From CAYRES01 sp964423425 (GTDB taxonomy: Bacteria; Actinomycetota; Thermoleophilia; RBG-16-64-13): a DNA stretch of 64,000 bases. Shown in pieces: positions 53,733-61,491 of this stretch; position 1 is the stretch's first letter; each line of letters begins with the position of its first letter. The stretch is taken from the NCBI GenBank assembly GCA_964423425.1, contig CAYRES010000010.1, forward strand, positions 38,522 to 102,521, given 5' to 3'. The translations under genes were made by a program, and so were the position numbers. The notes beneath the pieces were generated by a model that worked only from the letters and a program-made list of their open reading frames with translations, was not told the origin of the DNA and searched no databases.

Positions 53733-53986
53733 GCCCCGCGGCCGCCGTAGATCAGATCGCGTATCTGGTCCCAGTCCTCCAGCGACACCCCCGGCTGGAG
53801 GCCCTTTCCCCCGAAGCTGGCATCGCGCATGCGAAAGCTTGTGTGTTCACTTCTCGCTGCAATCACGGAACGGAGACCCTCCTCCACCAAGGCACGCAGA
53901 GTGGTGCCCTCATCGGCCGCGAGGCGCTTCGCCTCGTGGATAAGCGAATCAGCAATATCTATGGTTGTTTTCATATTGCTAACCAT
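53729..53986 (-). CDS. vapB: antitoxin VapB-like
   Basis: About 85 residues. MKTTIDIADSLIHEAKRLA and TTLRALVEEGLRSVIA form the ribbon-helix-helix DNA-binding part, and the C-terminal FGGKGLQPGVSLEDWDQIRDLIYG would neutralise the toxin (landmark). The start could be ATG 53986, GTG 53995 or ATG 53974; none has a well-spaced ribosome site, so translation may be leaderless. An interleaved inverted repeat covers the start. Confidence 0.82.
   Translation of the reverse strand: MVSNMKTTIDIADSLIHEAKRLAADEGTTLRALVEEGLRSVIAARSEHTSFRMRDASFGGKGLQPGVSLEDWDQIRDLIYGGRGA
53951..53986. promoter_or_regulatory. two interleaved inverted repeats at the vapB start
   Basis: AGCAATAT (53951-53958) pairs with ATATTGCT (53973-53980), and ATGGTT (53961-53966) pairs with AACCAT (53981-53986). 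Both have 14-base spacers. VapB-VapC complexes bind such repeats to repress their own operon. Confidence 0.4.
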
Positions 53987-54118
53987 ACCACTCACGCACC
54001 TCTTTGACTCCGTTGCCCGGCAGGCCTAGTTTTCCATGGGCTGAGCTGAGGTGTCGATCGGACTTTGGTACTCGGTTGCGGCGTCGGATCAGCGGTGGCG
54101 GTTCAGCGGGCTCAGCAC

Positions 54119-54147
54119 TTGGCGATGAACATATGTTCGCATATACT
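54119..54147 (+). promoter_or_regulatory. dnaE2: LexA-controlled promoter of dnaE2
   Basis: TTGGCG (54119-54124), 17 bases, TATACT (54142-54147). A perfect LexA box, GAACATATGTTC (54127-54138), lies between the two, so bound LexA should block polymerase. Confidence 0.75.
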
Positions 54148-54219
54148 CAACCGTGCGATCAGCGCGACTGCGCCATCCTCCCCCTCTTTCCGTCCGCGGG
54201 GAGGGCTATCGTGGGCATA

Positions 54220-54233
54220 CGAACATACGTTTG
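54220..54233 (+). promoter_or_regulatory. dnaE2: second LexA box upstream of dnaE2
   Basis: CGAACATACGTTTG fits the actinobacterial/Bacillus SOS consensus CGAACRNRYGTTYG. It lies 87 bp after the first. Confidence 0.7.
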
Positions 54234-54268
54234 TCAAAACGGCATAGGATGCTGCGTATAGTGATAAC

Positions 54269-54284
54269 TGCAATTGATTTTGCA
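54269..54284. repeat. AT-rich palindrome copy A
   Basis: TGCAATTGATTTTGCA in the dnaE2 upstream region, followed by TTAAG. Over 21 bases it differs from copy C by one. Confidence 0.75.
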
Positions 54285-54369
54285 TTAAGCTACGCCTGCC
54301 TCTATATCCCGCACAGGGCCGGGAGGCGTAGCCCCGAGCACCGCCGCCTCTCTCCGAGGTCGAGCCACC

Positions 54370-57300
54370 ATGGGTGAGTCCGCTCCTCGCCCATCCGCTT
54401 TCTCCGCCAAGCCGTCTCCCGAGGCGCCGTCGGGAGCGCCGGCCGGACCACCCGCTGAGCGTGGGTGCACCGAACCTGCACCCTTCGTCCACCTCCACGT
54501 GCACTCAAACTTCTCCTTCCTCGATGGGGCCTCCCGCGTCGAGGAGCTCGCCTCCCGGGCGGCCGAACTCGGACAAACCGCACTGGCCCTCACCGATCAC
54601 GACGGCCTTTACGGGGTCGTGCGCTTTGCCAAAGCCTGCGAACAATACGGCATCAAACCCATCTTTGGGGTGGAGGTGCAGGTGGAGTCACTTCTGCCGT
54701 CGTCCGAATGCGCCTGTGCAGGCAAAGAAAGCACCGAGGCCGCCACCGCTTCCGCCTACCACCTGGTGCTCCTCGCCGAGACGCGCGAGGGCTACGCCAA
54801 TCTGTGCCGCCTCGTCTCGGCGGCACACCTGGCCGTACCCGAGCGCGACCGTCCTCCTGTCGTCACCCGCGATTCCCTCCACAAACACCGCGAGGGCGTC
54901 ATCTGTCTCACGGGTTGCCGACACGGCGAGGTGGGTACACTCATCGATGCGGGGCGCGCCGCCGCCGCCCAAGTCGTCCTCGAAGATCTGCGACAGATCT
55001 TCGGTCCCCGGCATCTCTTCATTGAACTCCAGCACTTCGGGTACAGACCCCCGCGAGAGGCCGACGCCGGCCGTGACGGGGCGCCCGTCTACCGGAAGAG
55101 GCGCGGCGACAACGGCCGGCTGCACCACCACAGAGTCGACCGGCTGGCGACTCCTTCCCGTCCCACTGCTTTGCACTATAATACTTCTGCAATATCTATT
55201 GCATTCTCCTCCCCGTCGGCACCGCCGCCTTCCCGTAGCAATCCTCCCGTTACCGGCGACCGCCCCGAACTTCCCCCCACCCGGCTCCACCACCTCGACC
55301 CCGCCGATTTCGACATCGGCTTCCACCCCGACGGCCGTCCCTGGGCCCTCTCCTGCGACTCCTATTGCCACCAGCTGCTTATGCTGGCCCACGTCTGTGA
55401 CCTCCCCACCGTCCTCACCACAAACGCCCACTACGCCCGCCCCGAGGAACGCGCGCTCCATCTCGTCTGCCGCGCGGCCGGGCACGATCAGCCGCTTTCG
55501 GGCTATCCTCGGCCGGTTCCGGGGTCACGGTGCCTACGAGGTAGAGCTGAGCTTGAGGTAGAGATTGAGTCTGTCATGCAGTTGCATAAGAGACATAGTG
55601 CAATTGATATTGCATTAAGAAGCGCTGGGGGCACGGCCGACCGGTCTTTCTCATCCTCCGCGGCCCCACTCGCGCAGATGTCGCCCCTCGCACAGGTATC
55701 ACCGCTCGCGCTGATGTCACCGCTGGACGCGCCGGCCCTCATTGCCGCCCGCTGCAACGTCGATCTCGACTTGGGCATCTTCCACTTCCCCAAGGTAGAG
55801 GTGCCACCCGACGAGACCGCCTACTCGCTCCTTGCCAAGCGCTGCTTCCGCGGCATCGCCCGCCGCTACAAGCCTGTGCCTCCCCGCGCCGTCGAGCTTC
55901 TCGAGCACGAACTCGCCATGATCGAACGGATGGGTTTCGCCCACTACTTTCTGGTGGTGCACGACATCGTCCGCTTCGCCCGCAACCGGGGCATCGCCTG
56001 CTCCGGGCGGGGGAGCGCCGGCAACTCCATCGTCTGCTACGCGCTCGACATCACGGCGTCGGAGCCCATCCGCCACCACCTCCTGTTCGAGCGTTTCCTC
56101 AACCCCAACCGCCGGGAGATGCCCGACATCGACGTCGACTTCTGCTCCGTGCGCCGCGACGAGGTCATCGACTACATCTACCGCACCTTCGGTGACTGCA
56201 ACGTGGCCGTGGTGGCCAACGTGAACACCATGTCGCCCCGGTCGGCCGTCCGCATCGTGGCCGAAGCCCTGGGCTTCGCCCCGACCGACATCAACGCACT
56301 CGCCAAGCACGTCCCCCGCCACGGTGACGCCGCCCGCATCCGCGAGTATCTGGCCGGAGCCTGGCCTGAGCTACACGACTCACCGCTGCAAGACGAATCC
56401 CGCTACGGCCCCCTGCTCGATCTGGTGGAGAGACTCGACGGCTTTCCGCTCCACTTGGGCACCCACCTGGGGGGCTTCGTCATCGCCGACCGTCCCATCA
56501 CCTACTACGCTCCCCTGCAGTGGGCGGCCAAGGGAGTGGTGGTGCTGCAGTTCAACAAAGACGACGTCGCCGCCCTCGGCCTCGTAAAGATGGACATCCT
56601 CGGTCTCCGCACCCACTCGGCCGTCTCGGAGTGCGTCCACCTCATCCGGCAACGCACCGGACGCCGCATCCATCCCTACGAGCTTTCCCCCGACGATCCT
56701 GCCGCCTACGAGATCATCTCCAACGGCGGCTCTATCGGCCTCTTCCAGCTGGAGTCGGCCGGCCAGCGCAACCTCGCTTCCCGCCTGCGCGAGCGCGACT
56801 TCGACGACGTCATCGCCGCCATCGCCCTCTACCGTCCGGGGCCGCTCGAGGCCGAGATGATCGGTCCCTTCATCGACCGCCGCTGGGGGCTCGAGCCCGT
56901 CACCCTCCCCCATCCCGCCATGGCCGAAGCGGTGAACGATACCTACGGGGTCATCCTCTACCAGGAGCAGGTACTCCGCATCGCCCACGCCGTGGCCGGT
57001 TTCGATCTGGCCGACGCCGACACCCTCCGCCGGGCCATGACCCGCGACCGCAGCCGCGAAGAGATGGCCAAGATCGGCGAGACCTTCGTGACCAGAGCCG
57101 TGGCGCGGGGAGTACCGGAGGAGGCCGCCCGCGAAGTCTTCCGCCAACTCGAGGGCTTCGCCGCCTACGGCTTCAACAAGAGCCACTCGGTGTGCTTCGC
57201 CGTCATCGCCTACGCCACCGCCTACCTGAAGGCCCGCTACCCGGCCGAGTTCCTGTGCGCCGTCTTGAACAACCAACCCATGGGCTTCTACACCCCGCGC

Positions 57301-58698
57301 ACCGTCCTCAACGACGCCCGCCGCTTCGGCCTGGAGGTGCGTCCGCTCGACATCAACCTGTCCGGCCGTGGCTTCACGGTGGAGGATGAGGTGCCGCCCG
57401 ACCCGTGGGCCCCCTATGTGCCGGATCCGCCGGGAGCCGAGACGGAGGCCGCCCCCCTGGGGACAGGGGCGCAGGCCGACCAACCGAGAAACGGAGAGCA
57501 GACCGGCGCACCGAGGATCAGGACGCAGCCCTACAATCCCTTCGCCTTCGCTTGGACCGAGGAGCGCCGCTGGGGCCTGAGCGACGAGGACCTCGGCGCA
57601 CTCCGGCGGGAGCAGAACGGCGAGGGCGTACCGATCGAGGCGCTGTCGCAAGAGTGGCAGGCTCGCCCCGGTGACCACGCTCCCACTTGCAAGCCCCAGT
57701 CGGACAAACACCCCGCCACCGGGCCCAAACCGGGCGACCTCGCTCTCCCCCGCGCTTCCCGCGCCCGCGGCGGCGTGGCGCCCGGCACCTGCCTCTGCCC
57801 GGAGGGGGCGCCGGCGCCGGGCGCCGGGCGGGCCGTGCGCGTAGGCTTCTCGCAGCTCAAGCAGATGTCGGAGCGGGCGCTTCGAAAGATCGAGGAAGAG
57901 CGAGTAGTCGCCCCCTTCGTGAGCTTCGAGGACTTCTACCTGCGCACCCGGGTGGAGTATCCAGTAGCCGAGAACCTCATCCGCGTCGGGGCTTTCGACT
58001 CGGTCGATCCCGACCGCACCGAGCTCCTCTGGCGCCTCCCTCTGCTGCACGACCGCCTGAGCGCCTTGGCCGCAGCCGGCGGCAACTCGGGGCAGCTGCG
58101 GGCCTTCTTCGCCGCTCCCGAGCAGGCCGGCCTGAAGCGAGAGTGGACCATCGAGGACCGTGTGCGCTCCGAGCTCGAACTCCTGGGCCTTACCGTCACC
58201 TGCCATCCCCTCTCCCTCTACGAATCGGCGCTCGACCGCCTGGGCGTCACCCCCAGCTGGAAGCTCCCGCAGATGGGAGACGAAGTCCCGGTGCTCGTGG
58301 CCGGAGTCTACGAGCGAGCCCAAAACCCCTGGATGCGCTCGGGCAGGCGCACCATGTTCCTCACCCTGGAGGACGCCTACGGCCTCTTCGAGTGCGTGCT
58401 CTTCGAAAGCACACTCCCCGCCTGTGCCCCGGTGGTGGCCCGGGCCACCTACTTCCTGGTACGCGGCCGCCTGCAGAACAACAGAAAGCGGGGACTGGCC
58501 GTGGTGGTGGAGGGCATCTGGGACCTGGAAGAAGTGCCGGCCGGGCAGCCCGAGCAGAGGGCAGGACGGAAGGCGAGGGGCGTCAACCCGACGGCCCGCG
58601 GACGCCGCGAGGAAGAGGTCTACGGGGACGGGTCCACCTCAGGCCGCAGGCGGCCGCCGGGGGCGGGAACAACGGCCATACCGAAGAAGGTAGGGTGA
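54370..58698 (+). CDS. dnaE2: error-prone DNA polymerase III alpha subunit, DnaE2-like, with large insertions
   Basis: 1442 residues, against about 1050-1100 in the family. The PHP domain starts with HLHVHSNFSFLDGASRVEEL, the DnaE2-type beginning. The polymerase aspartates are present: PDIDVDF at 584-590 (D586, D588) and VKMDILGL (D742). The C-terminal OB-fold is intact (VPVLVAGVYERAQNPWMRSGRRT). Three regions have no family counterpart: residues about 230-315, 375-455 and 1005-1150, the last Pro/Gly/Ala-rich. The first two contain AT-rich palindromes. No frameshift breaks the frame, so the enzyme may be active. Two LexA boxes upstream imply SOS induction; imuA and imuB are not in the window. 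ATG start at 54370 after GAGGTCG. Confidence 0.85.
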   Translation: MGESAPRPSAFSAKPSPEAPSGAPAGPPAERGCTEPAPFVHLHVHSNFSFLDGASRVEELASRAAELGQTALALTDHDGLYGVVRFAKACEQYGIKPIFGVEVQVESLLPSSECACAGKESTEAATASAYHLVLLAETREGYANLCRLVSAAHLAVPERDRPPVVTRDSLHKHREGVICLTGCRHGEVGTLIDAGRAAAAQVVLEDLRQIFGPRHLFIELQHFGYRPPREADAGRDGAPVYRKRRGDNGRLHHHRVDRLATPSRPTALHYNTSAISIAFSSPSAPPPSRSNPPVTGDRPELPPTRLHHLDPADFDIGFHPDGRPWALSCDSYCHQLLMLAHVCDLPTVLTTNAHYARPEERALHLVCRAAGHDQPLSGYPRPVPGSRCLRGRAELEVEIESVMQLHKRHSAIDIALRSAGGTADRSFSSSAAPLAQMSPLAQVSPLALMSPLDAPALIAARCNVDLDLGIFHFPKVEVPPDETAYSLLAKRCFRGIARRYKPVPPRAVELLEHELAMIERMGFAHYFLVVHDIVRFARNRGIACSGRGSAGNSIVCYALDITASEPIRHHLLFERFLNPNRREMPDIDVDFCSVRRDEVIDYIYRTFGDCNVAVVANVNTMSPRSAVRIVAEALGFAPTDINALAKHVPRHGDAARIREYLAGAWPELHDSPLQDESRYGPLLDLVERLDGFPLHLGTHLGGFVIADRPITYYAPLQWAAKGVVVLQFNKDDVAALGLVKMDILGLRTHSAVSECVHLIRQRTGRRIHPYELSPDDPAAYEIISNGGSIGLFQLESAGQRNLASRLRERDFDDVIAAIALYRPGPLEAEMIGPFIDRRWGLEPVTLPHPAMAEAVNDTYGVILYQEQVLRIAHAVAGFDLADADTLRRAMTRDRSREEMAKIGETFVTRAVARGVPEEAAREVFRQLEGFAAYGFNKSHSVCFAVIAYATAYLKARYPAEFLCAVLNNQPMGFYTPRTVLNDARRFGLEVRPLDINLSGRGFTVEDEVPPDPWAPYVPDPPGAETEAAPLGTGAQADQPRNGEQTGAPRIRTQPYNPFAFAWTEERRWGLSDEDLGALRREQNGEGVPIEALSQEWQARPGDHAPTCKPQSDKHPATGPKPGDLALPRASRARGGVAPGTCLCPEGAPAPGAGRAVRVGFSQLKQMSERALRKIEEERVVAPFVSFEDFYLRTRVEYPVAENLIRVGAFDSVDPDRTELLWRLPLLHDRLSALAAAGGNSGQLRAFFAAPEQAGLKREWTIEDRVRSELELLGLTVTCHPLSLYESALDRLGVTPSWKLPQMGDEVPVLVAGVYERAQNPWMRSGRRTMFLTLEDAYGLFECVLFESTLPACAPVVARATYFLVRGRLQNNRKRGLAVVVEGIWDLEEVPAGQPEQRAGRKARGVNPTARGRREEEVYGDGSTSGRRRPPGAGTTAIPKKVG
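55188..55203. repeat. AT-rich palindrome copy B inside dnaE2
   Basis: TGCAATATCTATTGCA. Read on the minus strand it is TGCAATAGATATTGCA, one base from copy C. In frame it gives SAISIAF at residues 273-279. Confidence 0.75.
55598..55613. repeat. AT-rich palindrome copy C inside dnaE2
   Basis: TGCAATTGATATTGCA followed by TTAAG. In frame it gives SAIDIALR at about residues 409-416. Confidence 0.75.
55669..55722 (+). repeat. three 18-bp diverged in-frame repeats inside dnaE2
   Basis: Three units of 18 bases give LAQMSP, LAQVSP and LALMSP at residues 434-451, straight after the copy C insert. Confidence 0.8.
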
Positions 58699-58938
58699 GA
58701 TTATGAAGTGCTCGGCCGCAGGGCTCAACCTGATTCCGGCTCTCCGGCACCTTCACCCGAAAGAAGTCCGCCTCGTCCGACTTCGCAATTCTGCGTCAAT
58801 GTCTTTGGTTAGGCAGGTGGCAGCGGGGGCCCGTCATTGGAGTGACGGCGGCGGGAGGGAGGACGGAAACCATTATCGCCGGTAGTCTCGTCTCAAAGAC
58901 AGTCGTCGATCACGCTCCGGTGCCCTTTGGGGGTTCAG

Positions 58939-59598
58939 ATGAGGCAGAAGTGGCGTAGCACAGCCTACTCTTCTCCGTCCATGCTAGCCGTCTCCGGTCT
59001 GACAATGCTTCTCATCCTGTTGGCGTTCATAGCCACCGGCTGCGGAACGGACGCAGATTCGAGCTCGACCATGACGACAGGCACCGCGGCGAGCACGAAG
59101 GTAACGATTCGGGACACCGGGACCTCCGGTGGGCTGGTCCCACCCGAGCAGATGCCCGCCGATTTCGGATTCGTCGCCGCGTTCGGTGTGATGGGCAGGA
59201 ACACCATCGACACCTTTGCGGGTACGTTCACCAAGGATATGGGCCTGAATGAAGATCCGGTAACCACCAAGTTGTCGCTTTCACCTGACGTGCTTGAGAG
59301 TCTCTATCGAGACCTGGTCTCGATGGAGAACCAGTGGCAGGTGTTCACCACGCTATTCGCTCCCGATCCGGACCCCGGCAACACGGGCACCTCCATGATC
59401 GTCACCCCCCACATGACCTATCGCCTGGAGTGGCAGGCCGCCAGCTTCAGTTCGCTCCCCATCGTGTGGGAGGACTCCGCCCTTAGCGCTGATCCCAAGG
59501 CCGCCGCGCTTCGCGAATGGTTCAGGAAGCTACAGCAGATGATCGAGGCGACTCCTGAGTGGAAGGCACTGCCACCAATGACGGGTGGCTATGCGTGA
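58939..59598 (+). CDS. lipoprotein of unknown function
   Basis: 219 residues. A long signal sequence ends in the lipobox IATGCGTD. The mature part starts with a Ser/Thr linker and a predicted globular region with FGFVAAFGVMGRNTIDTFAGTF (landmark) and a helical tail. No family recognised. The ATG at 58939 follows GGGGG by six bases; a TTG at 58927 is less likely. Lies 240 bp after dnaE2 and is convergent with the recombinase. Confidence 0.6.
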   Translation: MRQKWRSTAYSSPSMLAVSGLTMLLILLAFIATGCGTDADSSSTMTTGTAASTKVTIRDTGTSGGLVPPEQMPADFGFVAAFGVMGRNTIDTFAGTFTKDMGLNEDPVTTKLSLSPDVLESLYRDLVSMENQWQVFTTLFAPDPDPGNTGTSMIVTPHMTYRLEWQAASFSSLPIVWEDSALSADPKAAALREWFRKLQQMIEATPEWKALPPMTGGYA

Positions 59599-59610
59599 CT
59601 TTTGACTGGC

Positions 59611-59632
59611 GGGCATGGCACGTGCCATGCCC
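59611..59632. terminator. 22-bp perfect palindrome between convergent genes
   Basis: Bases 59611-59621 and 59622-59632 are exact reverse complements. It starts 12 bp after the lipoprotein stop and probably ends both convergent transcripts. Confidence 0.6.
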
Positions 59633-59710
59633 TGGACATGATGCTGTTCGGTTCTCAGCTGCCGCCGTCAGGCATATCCGCCAGAGGAGAAGCGAGAGGA
59701 CGCCCCGTCT

Positions 59711-61132
59711 CTAGCGCCAGATGACCTTCACCTTGTGCGGCTCGGAGCGGTGCCGGCGCCAAGGGTTCTCTTTGGGGTAGACGATCACCTTGTCGACCAC
59801 GATGTCGTAGATGTCGCGCCGGGCCTTGGGAGTAAGCGCATGCCACTGCTCGAGCGTCATCTCGCCAAGATCCCCCCACACCGACTCCACGTAGGCCGCC
59901 CGGGCCCGATGCTCGGCTCGCTCAATGGCCCGCTCCAGGCGGCGCCGAGCGTCATGCAGTTTGCGGAGCTGCACTCCCCTGGCCGTCTGGTACTCACCCT
60001 CCTCCAAGCGGCCCTCTATATAGAGTGTGGTCAGATGAGCCATGTGGCGCTCGATGTCACGAGTCTCAGCGGCCAAGGGCTCGATCATCTCCACGGGGCC
60101 TTTCAGCTTCTTGGGCGCGCGGGTACCCCGTAAGCGCTCACAGAGGCGTTGCTCCACCACCGCCTCGAGCTCGGGCAGGAGTATGCTCACTCCCCGCTCG
60201 CACGTGCCCAGTGCCTTCTGGCGACAGAGGTAGTAGAGGCGCCCGTGGCTGTAGCGCGCATACATCGCACCCCCGCAGGTGCCGCAGCGCACATGCCGTC
60301 CGGTGAGGGCCACCCGGGGGGTGCGGCCGGCCAGGTTCGTGCGCTTGCGGGCGGCCATGACTGCCAGGGTGCGCTCGTAGACCTCAAGCGGGATTAAGGG
60401 TTCGACGTTCCCCCCGAAGACGAGCTCCCCGTCTGCCCGCCGAGCGCCCACCTGATAGGGTGTGCAGAGGACCCCGTGCACGTTTCTGTCCGACCAGGTC
60501 CTACCTCGAGACGTCGGGGTGCCCCGTCTGTTCAGCGTCTTGGCAATGCGGCGAAGCGACCAACCCTGCTGGTACTTCTCATGCATCCAGAGCCTGAGCG
60601 GCAGGGTAGAGACGTCCGCCACCAGGCGCACACCCTCTTCATCCTCCACCCGGGTGTATCCCCAGGGCACCGGGCCGCCGTGCCACTTGCCGGTCTTGGC
60701 CAGACGCCGGTGGGCGTCCCGCAGGCGCAGGCCCAGGCGCACCGACTCGTACTTGGCGAGCGCCGCGGAGATGCTCCAGATGAGCTGGGCCTCGGGGCTG
60801 CCGTCGTTGGGATTGGCGGGGGAGTCGCAGTGGATGCCGGCTCTTCGTAAGGCTGCCAGCATGGGGTGGAAGTCGGCCTCTTCGCGGCTGAGGCGATCGA
60901 TGCGGTAGAAAACCACCCCTTCACACTCACCGGCGAGCGCCCGCTCCATGAGGGCATCAAGGCCGGGACGCTTCTCGCGCCCCACCCGGCCGGTGAAGTC
61001 GAGGTCCTCAAACCACTCGGTGACGTCCCAGCCCTTCTTTGTGCAGTAGCGCTCGATCTCGTCGCGTTGTATCTCGGGCGAGATCATGTCGTCGCGTTCC
61101 TTGGAGACCCGGATGTAGCCGAAGACGCGCAT
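59711..61132 (-). CDS. large serine recombinase
   Basis: 473 residues. The catalytic resolvase domain is at 1-140: FGYIRVSKERDD (nucleophile serine), FYRIDRLSREEADF and the arginines of AKYESVRLGLRLRDAHRR. Then the Recombinase domain (WGYTRVEDEEG, SLRRIAKTLNRRGTPTSRGRTW), a zinc ribbon (CGTCGG with CRQKALGTCERG) and a coiled coil about 355-430. Such proteins integrate phages or conjugative elements or excise intervening DNA. The ATG at 61132 is 10 bases after a TACAAT (61148-61143 on the minus strand), so the message is nearly leaderless. No other phage gene is seen beside it. Confidence 0.9.
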   Translation of the reverse strand: MRVFGYIRVSKERDDMISPEIQRDEIERYCTKKGWDVTEWFEDLDFTGRVGREKRPGLDALMERALAGECEGVVFYRIDRLSREEADFHPMLAALRRAGIHCDSPANPNDGSPEAQLIWSISAALAKYESVRLGLRLRDAHRRLAKTGKWHGGPVPWGYTRVEDEEGVRLVADVSTLPLRLWMHEKYQQGWSLRRIAKTLNRRGTPTSRGRTWSDRNVHGVLCTPYQVGARRADGELVFGGNVEPLIPLEVYERTLAVMAARKRTNLAGRTPRVALTGRHVRCGTCGGAMYARYSHGRLYYLCRQKALGTCERGVSILLPELEAVVEQRLCERLRGTRAPKKLKGPVEMIEPLAAETRDIERHMAHLTTLYIEGRLEEGEYQTARGVQLRKLHDARRRLERAIERAEHRARAAYVESVWGDLGEMTLEQWHALTPKARRDIYDIVVDKVIVYPKENPWRRHRSEPHKVKVIWR

Positions 61133-61491
61133 GCAGGTATCTATTGTACGCCGGGGGCGGGACGACTCACGGTTTCACATGCCCGGCTGCCCGGGCGTCC
61201 TCACCTGAACTGGCTTCTCACCCAAAGCACGGGGCAGAAGCGTCCACTGGCGGTGCGTGCGCTTCGCTTCCGGGGCCGAGTGTGGACTTGGCACCACGAG
61301 CCATGAGGGAAAGCCGGACGGCGCCAGAGATGATATGCCCTATCTGGAAGAAGTGGGGCGGCCGCGTGCACATTCAGTGGAAGGAGTTCCAACCAGAGGT
61401 GAAGCCCCCGCAAGAAGCGGGGCACCGGCCAAGCTGACCGGTGCCCCAAACGCCCGATGGGTCGATGCGCGTCAAGCCTTCTTCCCAGCCA
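61133..61491. other. intergenic region between recombinase and carboxypeptidase genes
   Basis: 359 bp. It holds the -10 element of the recombinase (61143-61148, minus strand) and a terminator for the carboxypeptidase, listed separately. Short open frames here, for example one ending near 61437, show no recognisable domain. Confidence 0.6.
61419..61447. terminator. terminator hairpin after the carboxypeptidase gene
   Basis: GGGGCACCGG (61419-61428) pairs with CCGGTGCCCC (61438-61447). It is 45 bp after the stop on the minus strand. Confidence 0.65.

Larger units (their letters stand above)
53996..54369. other. intergenic region before dnaE2
   Basis: 374 bp with two LexA boxes, one promoter and the first of three related palindromes, all listed separately. 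The short open frames inside do not look coding. The stretch from 54120 to 54290 is markedly AT-rich. Confidence 0.7.

Noticed and set aside
54153..54377. Possible 74-residue gene between the LexA boxes and dnaE2
   Set aside because: Basic low-complexity translation, no ribosome site, and it overlaps the palindrome and the dnaE2 start.
55060..55725. dnaE2 as a pseudogene
   Set aside because: The frame is open throughout, all three catalytic aspartates and the PHP beginning are intact, and the promoter is SOS-regulated. Disruption of the PHP-domain function is possible but not shown.
56380..58323. 647-residue open frame on the minus strand
   Set aside because: Mirror of the dnaE2 coding sequence without recognisable domains.
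61260..61437. Remnant of a group II intron or transposase near the recombinase
   Set aside because: GAGCCATGAGGGAAAGCCGGA looked suggestive at first but no intron domain V or transposase motif could be found.
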